Source: Gnetum montanum
Taxonomy: Eukaryota; Streptophyta; Gnetopsida; Gnetales; Gnetaceae
Length of the DNA stretch: 64,000 nt
NCBI GenBank assembly: GCA_015680685.1
Contig: MNCI01037805.1
Coordinates: 424,804 to 488,803 of the forward strand
Direction: 5' to 3'
Below, piece by piece: positions 62,001-64,000 of the stretch (its first letter is position 1; each line of letters begins with the position of its first letter). The notes beneath the pieces are model-generated. The model made no database searches and was not told where the DNA came from. It was given only the letters and a program-made list of their open reading frames with translations. The translations under genes and the position numbers were made by a program.

Positions 62001-62486
62001 TGATTTGAATTATGGAAGGATAAATAGAAGATTATTTTCAATAGACGTCGTGCTTTCAGAAAATTAAATTTGCTCAAACTCATAAATTTTTGCTTGTTCG
62101 GCAGAGAGGTTTTGTTGAAGCTAGACCTGACGATGGGTTGTTGGAAATATTTGGTTTAAAGCAAGGATGGCATGTATCCTTGGTGATGATTCACCTAATA
62201 ACTGCAAAACATCTAGCGCAGGTATGGAATTCTTTCTCATGAAGATTTCCTGTAACGTACCTTGACATAGCATTTTGTATTTGGATAGCAAACCTTACTA
62301 ACACCTTAAAATTCTTTTAACTACCAGGCAGTTGCTGTAAGAATTGAGCTGAGGGCTACGAAGCGAAACCGTGCCTATTTGCAAATGGATGGTGAGCCAT
62401 GGAAACAACCACTTGATTCTAGTGACTCTACAATGATAGAAATCACTGGATTTTCTACTCCATCGCACATGATTTGCACCAAATAG
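37904..62486 (+). CDS. DGK: Diacylglycerol kinase (short plant type, no C1 domains)
   Basis: Twelve exons: 37904-38272, 39372-39494, 39628-39756, 39841-39926, 40290-40374, 42328-42403, 43212-43294, 44309-44379, 45174-45251, 60338-60425, 62105-62221, 62328-62486. All junctions are GT-AG, keep frame and give 487 aa, near the ~490 aa of Arabidopsis DGK7. The enzyme phosphorylates diacylglycerol with ATP to phosphatidic acid, a stress and growth signal. The catalytic domain has FINPTSGG (98-105), the nucleotide-binding GGDGTVGW (167-174) and PLGTGNDLA (194-202). The accessory domain includes [33 protein letters not shown] and [10 protein letters not shown]. No cysteine-rich C1 domains precede it, so it belongs to the short plant group (DGK3/4/7-like). 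The start is the ATG after the GAA repeat. Intron 9 (15,086 bp) holds nested retrotransposons, yet the coding sequence is intact. Confidence 0.96.
38273..39371 (+). other. Intron 1 of the kinase gene
   Basis: 1,099 bp, GT-AG. It contains an RTE-type LINE 3' tail at about 39187-39232 and otherwise AT-rich DNA. Confidence 0.85.
39187..39232 (+). mobile_element. RTE-type LINE 3' end fragment in intron 1
   Basis: GTAGTCAACC, ATTGGGATAAGGCTAG and GATGATGATGAT in succession repeat the pattern of the tails at 15545 and 15765. Confidence 0.55.
40375..42327 (+). other. Intron 5 of the kinase gene, with a direct duplication
   Basis: 1,953 bp. Two copies of a roughly 101-bp segment (40788-40888 and 40939-41039) lie 151 bp apart and share GGAGGGTCTCAGTAGATGTA at their start. 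No coding sequence is recognisable. Confidence 0.75.
43295..44308 (+). other. Intron 7 of the kinase gene, with long A tract and CT repeat
   Basis: 1,014 bp. It contains an A tract from about 44057 to 44130, interrupted by one N (44098) and a few G, and a CT microsatellite at about 44257-44278 close to the acceptor. Confidence 0.8.
45252..45945 (+). other. Intron 9 of the kinase gene, proximal part
   Basis: No gene. A weak tRNA-like stretch (ACTGGTTAAAGCC at about 45558 and GGTTAATTC at 45597-45605) may be an old SINE. The copia element starts at 45946. Confidence 0.5.
45946..46458 (-). repeat. 3' LTR of the copia element
   Basis: Bounded by TGTAGAAC and TTTTAACA on the + strand. On the - strand it is preceded by the polypurine tract AAGGAGGGGAAA (46470-46459). 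It shares blocks with 58029-58374, including the CAAATCAG...CTCCAAGGACAA region. Confidence 0.82.
46640..48170 (-). pseudogene. Copia reverse transcriptase and RNase H remnant
   Basis: On the - strand are [16 protein letters not shown] near 47740, [17 protein letters not shown] near 47490 (the family's LYGLKQAPRxW motif), and [12 protein letters not shown] near 47360 with the catalytic YVDD. RNase H-like remnants extend to about 46640. There are many stops and shifts. A Glu-rich linker ([20 protein letters not shown]) at 48184-47984 leads into RT. Confidence 0.8.
48605..49170. mobile_element. LTR-like insertion (putative solo LTR) inside the copia element
   Basis: The segment begins TGTTGGAAAAATG, contains a CATAAATAGAAGG TATA-like box at about 48723, and is flanked by the 7-bp direct repeat TAGGATC (48598-48604 and 49171-49177). 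It lies between copia integrase and RT and shows no coding capacity. The end lacks the usual CA, so the exact boundary and nature (solo LTR or other non-autonomous element) are unsure. Confidence 0.42.
49400..49911 (-). pseudogene. Copia integrase, C-terminal half
   Basis: Just left of the chromovirus, on the - strand, nucleotides encode the [13 protein letters not shown]-type segment around 49840, followed by catalytic-region remnants and KLDVKRHRGVF-like sequence at about 49590. It continues the integrase half found at 56453-56760. Confidence 0.72.
49912..50476 (-). repeat. 3' LTR of the chromovirus
   Basis: On the + strand it starts TGTAACAACG and ends CTCTCACA. Adjacent inward is the PPT, GCGGGGGAGAAT on the - strand (50488-50477). 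Confidence 0.92.
50489..51088 (-). other. Non-coding stretch between chromovirus pol and PPT
   Basis: 600 bp without an ORF of note. A T tract lies at about 51049-51067. Such a 3' untranslated region before the PPT is normal for chromoviruses. Confidence 0.65.
51089..52216 (-). pseudogene. Chromovirus integrase with C-terminal chromodomain
   Basis: A 375-codon open frame starts [20 protein letters not shown] with the first catalytic Asp. The second lies in ISDRDPRF and the Glu in [15 protein letters not shown]-type module ([15 protein letters not shown]) follows. The C-terminus carries a chromodomain with [18 protein letters not shown], which in this family targets insertion to modified histones. 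The upstream HHCC zinc region is separated by a frameshift at about 52215, so this is not a gene start but part of pol. Confidence 0.9.
52217..53856 (-). pseudogene. Chromovirus reverse transcriptase, RNase H and HHCC region
   Basis: 53831-52719 is open and holds the whole RT core: [26 protein letters not shown], and [11 protein letters not shown] with the catalytic DD. It continues into RNase H ([21 protein letters not shown]). A TAG at about 52716-52718, where relatives have Trp, is followed by VADALSRRP. Near 52395 the frame shifts by one base ahead of the integrase zinc region, with another stop near 52280. The breaks are few, consistent with the young LTRs. Confidence 0.9.
53857..54463 (-). 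pseudogene. Chromovirus aspartic protease region
   Basis: The frame contains [11 protein letters not shown], with the D-(S/N)-G-A active site of gypsy proteases; the usual Ser is Asn here. It is followed by [23 protein letters not shown] stops lie just upstream (about 54464) and at the end (53856-53858), both in frame with gag and RT respectively. Confidence 0.85.
54464..55751 (-). pseudogene. Chromovirus gag, with assembly gap
   Basis: The frame starts [11 protein letters not shown], runs through the N gap, and continues with the gag core ([51 protein letters not shown]). A basic segment and a knuckle [13 protein letters not shown] of CX2CX3HX4C type come next. It ends near a TAG at 54464 that separates it from protease in the same frame. 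Gag forms the particle that packages element RNA. Confidence 0.88.
55380..55716. other. Assembly gap (337 N)
   Basis: Run of N within chromovirus gag. ORFs crossing it on other frames are artefacts. Confidence 0.99.
55874..55885 (-). other. Primer-binding site for initiator tRNA-Met
   Basis: On the - strand, TGGTATCAGAGC follows the 5' LTR end by two bases. It is a perfect match to the usual initiator-tRNA-Met primer site. Confidence 0.93.
55888..56452 (-). repeat. 5' LTR of the chromovirus
   Basis: 565 bp, TGTAGCAACG to CTCTCACA on the + strand, collinear with 49912-50476. A 123-codon + strand ORF appears in both LTR copies; it is a coincidence of LTR sequence and not a gene. Confidence 0.92.
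56453..56870 (-). pseudogene. Copia GAG-pre-integrase and integrase N-terminal half
   Basis: On the - strand, [10 protein letters not shown] lies near 56860-56830 (H-x-R-L-G-H type zinc region), and [11 protein letters not shown] with the first catalytic Asp near 56690, followed by [10 protein letters not shown]. At 56453 the chromovirus interrupts the frame after a SDNG-type motif; the other half is at 49400-49911. Confidence 0.78.
56871..58010 (-). pseudogene. Copia gag and protease region, heavily decayed
   Basis: On the - strand only short motifs remain: an [11 protein letters not shown] knuckle near 57440-57400 and protease-type [10 protein letters not shown] and IWHVPENYK near 57150-57060. 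No frame longer than about 100 codons is credible. The apparent + strand ORFs at 57319-58071 are shadows. Confidence 0.62.
58013..58024 (-). other. Primer-binding site of the copia element
   Basis: On the - strand, TGGTATCAAAGC, one mismatch from the initiator tRNA-Met site, placed 4 bases inside the 5' LTR. Confidence 0.8.
58029..58374 (-). repeat. 5' LTR of the copia element
   Basis: It begins TGGTAGGA and ends TTTTAACA on the + strand, matching blocks of 45946-46458 but 167 bp shorter. It contains a TATATA/GAGAGA microsatellite at about 58295-58322. Confidence 0.78.
58375..60337 (+). other. Intron 9 of the kinase gene, distal part
   Basis: AT-rich sequence without a gene. A tRNA-like SINE remnant lies at 59446-59492 on the - strand. 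The exon-10 acceptor is GTGCTGCAG at 60337. Confidence 0.7.
59446..59492 (-). mobile_element. tRNA-like SINE head (putative)
   Basis: On the - strand, TAGCTCAACTGG (box A) and GGTTGAGTTC (box B) are 25 bases apart, resembling a pol III promoter. No cloverleaf with matching acceptor stem was seen, so it is more likely a SINE relic than a tRNA gene. Confidence 0.4.
60426..62104 (+). other. Intron 10 of the kinase gene
   Basis: 1,679 bp. It carries an RTE LINE fragment on the - strand at 61690-61895, listed separately. The rest is AT-rich with no recognised gene. Confidence 0.8.
61690..61895 (-). pseudogene. RTE-type LINE ORF C-terminus and 3' end
   Basis: The - strand encodes [20 protein letters not shown], then [16 protein letters not shown]. 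This is the RPKKTW...DLAxDRxxWR tail typical of plant RTE LINE proteins. It runs directly into a TTGTTGAGACAAGGCTAAG and GATGATGATC 3' terminus, linking the coding tail with the orphan tails at 15545, 15765 and 39187. Confidence 0.72.
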
Positions 62487-64000
62487 ACAACAAGAAGAGA
62501 GCAGGGGTTTGTCAGCCAGTGTTTTTCCAAACGGTGAAACAGAAGTACTATTACAATACTGTATAATATAAGCATATAGATGTACCATTCAATGAAAATT
62601 TTGGGCACAAAAGTGCGTATGGAATTAAGAGAAGATGGTACCCTGCAGAGAAGATGAATTGCGCTGGGAAGCGTCAGCCCACCTTGCATCTGCTGGTGTT
62701 TTTGGGTTCAGGTTCTGCCTTAACATTGTATTATCAGTTGAGCTGCATCATTTCATTGTTAACCCATCCATTCATGTTTGCGATACGAGTGATGTAATGT
62801 TTTACAATATTTGATCCAATTTTCTGTTTCTTGACATAGATGCATGAATAGAAGATTTAATCTGAAAGTTCTGGGTTCAAAGGTTCAGCTAATTATTTTG
62901 GTTCTCAAATTATTGAGAGTACTTGTTGGTGATGCTAAAGAAAAATAATTGATATAAATATTATTCTACAGATTTGTTAAATATCTTTAAAAAGCTCATT
63001 TTCATGGATGGTCAGCTTAAAAAAAGTTTAATGAAATAAAAAATGTAACTTGAGATTTCTTTTTAAAAGAAAAACTGCATTCACGGATTCTCAAATATTT
63101 ATTTCTTTAGTTCTTTTCATCCTAATACCATCTGTTGAATTTAACATGGTTAAAGATCATGGTTTGGAACACACAAAGATGTATTATAGTTGCATGATAT
63201 TTTACAAATTACAAGCACACAGATGTACTACATGTTGAGTTTCCCAACATGAATCCTCGGCAAGGAGTCGAATGTTATAAGAGAGCTGATAGAAAATGTA
63301 TTCTTTTATGCCATGGTTAGAATTATAATGTTTAAGAATTTAAATGTCTCAATGGATCCATATTTTTTTTAATAAAATTTAAAATAGAAGATAAAAAACC
63401 CTATAATGCACTCTTACAGTAATTTCATTAAGTTCTACATAAAATGAAGCTAGAAGCGTAAAAATAAGTTCTACTAAAAATTGTAGTGTACAGCCCACTA
63501 GGTTGCACAAATGCCCCATGCTCACTCTTCCTATGTCACCTTAGCATTCCCCTTTGGTTCTGTCTGTGTACATAATAATTATTGGAATTTTTGTCATCAT
63601 AGAACCCAATATATGACTGCATTACAAATCTATTATTGTCAAATATTCTTGCATCAAAAGGCATAGTTAACATTTAAGTCACCAATATGAATTTTTAACA
63701 GCATATGGCTGAGAGTCATCATAAGCATTGAGTAATTAAACTAAAACTAAATTTTTACTTATGTCCATTGAGACCCTCTTGGCTCTATTGGATAGAGTAT
63801 TTCTAGAATTTCTTTTATGGAATTTTTTGAAATACATAAATCAATAGTGCTAATAGAAGAATATTCTAAAAATTTCAAAGATAAAATCAAGAAATATTAT
63901 AATGTTTCTTCAATACTTTTGAGGAAAATATAGTTTTTACAGAACCATATTTTTTTGAAATACTAATATATGAAATTGAATGCTTATTATGTTGCAAAGA
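62487..64000 (+). other. 3' UTR and downstream flank of the kinase gene
   Basis: After the TAG, about 300 bases are of mixed composition and likely 3' UTR; no unambiguous polyadenylation signal could be chosen. Further on the DNA is AT-rich and I see no gene. A dispersed-repeat segment at about 63752-63795 matches 34522-34565. Confidence 0.55.

Noticed and set aside
1-64000. CRISPR arrays, operons, riboswitches, rRNA
   Set aside because: None seen; introns, LTR elements and plant gene families show a eukaryotic nuclear context.

Overview
This is a nuclear plant genome window. It has two spliced plant genes, both on the + strand, separated and invaded by old retroelements. The high density of decayed LTR retrotransposons, a 15-kb intron filled with nested elements, and an endogenous pararetrovirus relic suggest a large, slowly purging seed-plant genome. 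A gymnosperm is my best guess, but this is an inference and not proven by the sequence.

Layout. 1-4600: two fragments of an endogenous Caulimoviridae-type pararetrovirus in opposite orientation. The + piece has the RNase H end of pol, an uninterrupted 286-codon ORF and a promoter/leader. The - piece has movement protein, coat protein and a zinc knuckle. 4602-13876: a + strand Athila-like Ty3/gypsy element with gag-pol remnants, an 855-bp assembly gap and LTRs about 7% diverged. 13877-14840: 5' end of a related element on the - strand. 14841-17928: intergenic DNA with RTE-type LINE tails, then the promoter and 5' UTR region of the first gene. 17929-20812: UDP-apiose/UDP-xylose synthase, 9 exons, 388 aa, with its known catalytic residues conserved. 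About 21280-32647: a - strand Athila-like element that keeps gag and an env-like ORF but has lost pol; its 3' LTR is split by a fragment of another family member. 32648-36100: AT-rich DNA with a tRNA-derived SINE and a decayed LINE reverse transcriptase. 37904-62486: a plant diacylglycerol kinase of the short type without C1 domains, 12 exons, 487 aa. 62487-64000: 3' flank.

The kinase's intron 9 is 15,086 bp. It holds a - strand Ty1/copia element (45946-58374). Within the copia integrase region sits a younger - strand chromovirus (49912-56452, LTRs 565 bp each, about 1.6% diverged). Between copia integrase and reverse transcriptase lies a 566-bp LTR-like segment flanked by 7-bp direct repeats. 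The exons on both sides still join in frame, so the gene looks functional despite the insertions.

The two host genes have no evident functional link: one makes nucleotide sugars for cell-wall pectin, the other makes phosphatidic acid for lipid signalling. I found no CRISPR, operon, riboswitch or other prokaryotic-type system. The most unusual points are the intact unknown ORF in the pararetrovirus relic, and the modular Athila-like family in which a purine-rich motif recurs at the gag-pol, spacer and env boundaries. Exon boundaries were set by hand from GT-AG sites and reading frame. Percent divergences were counted by eye.
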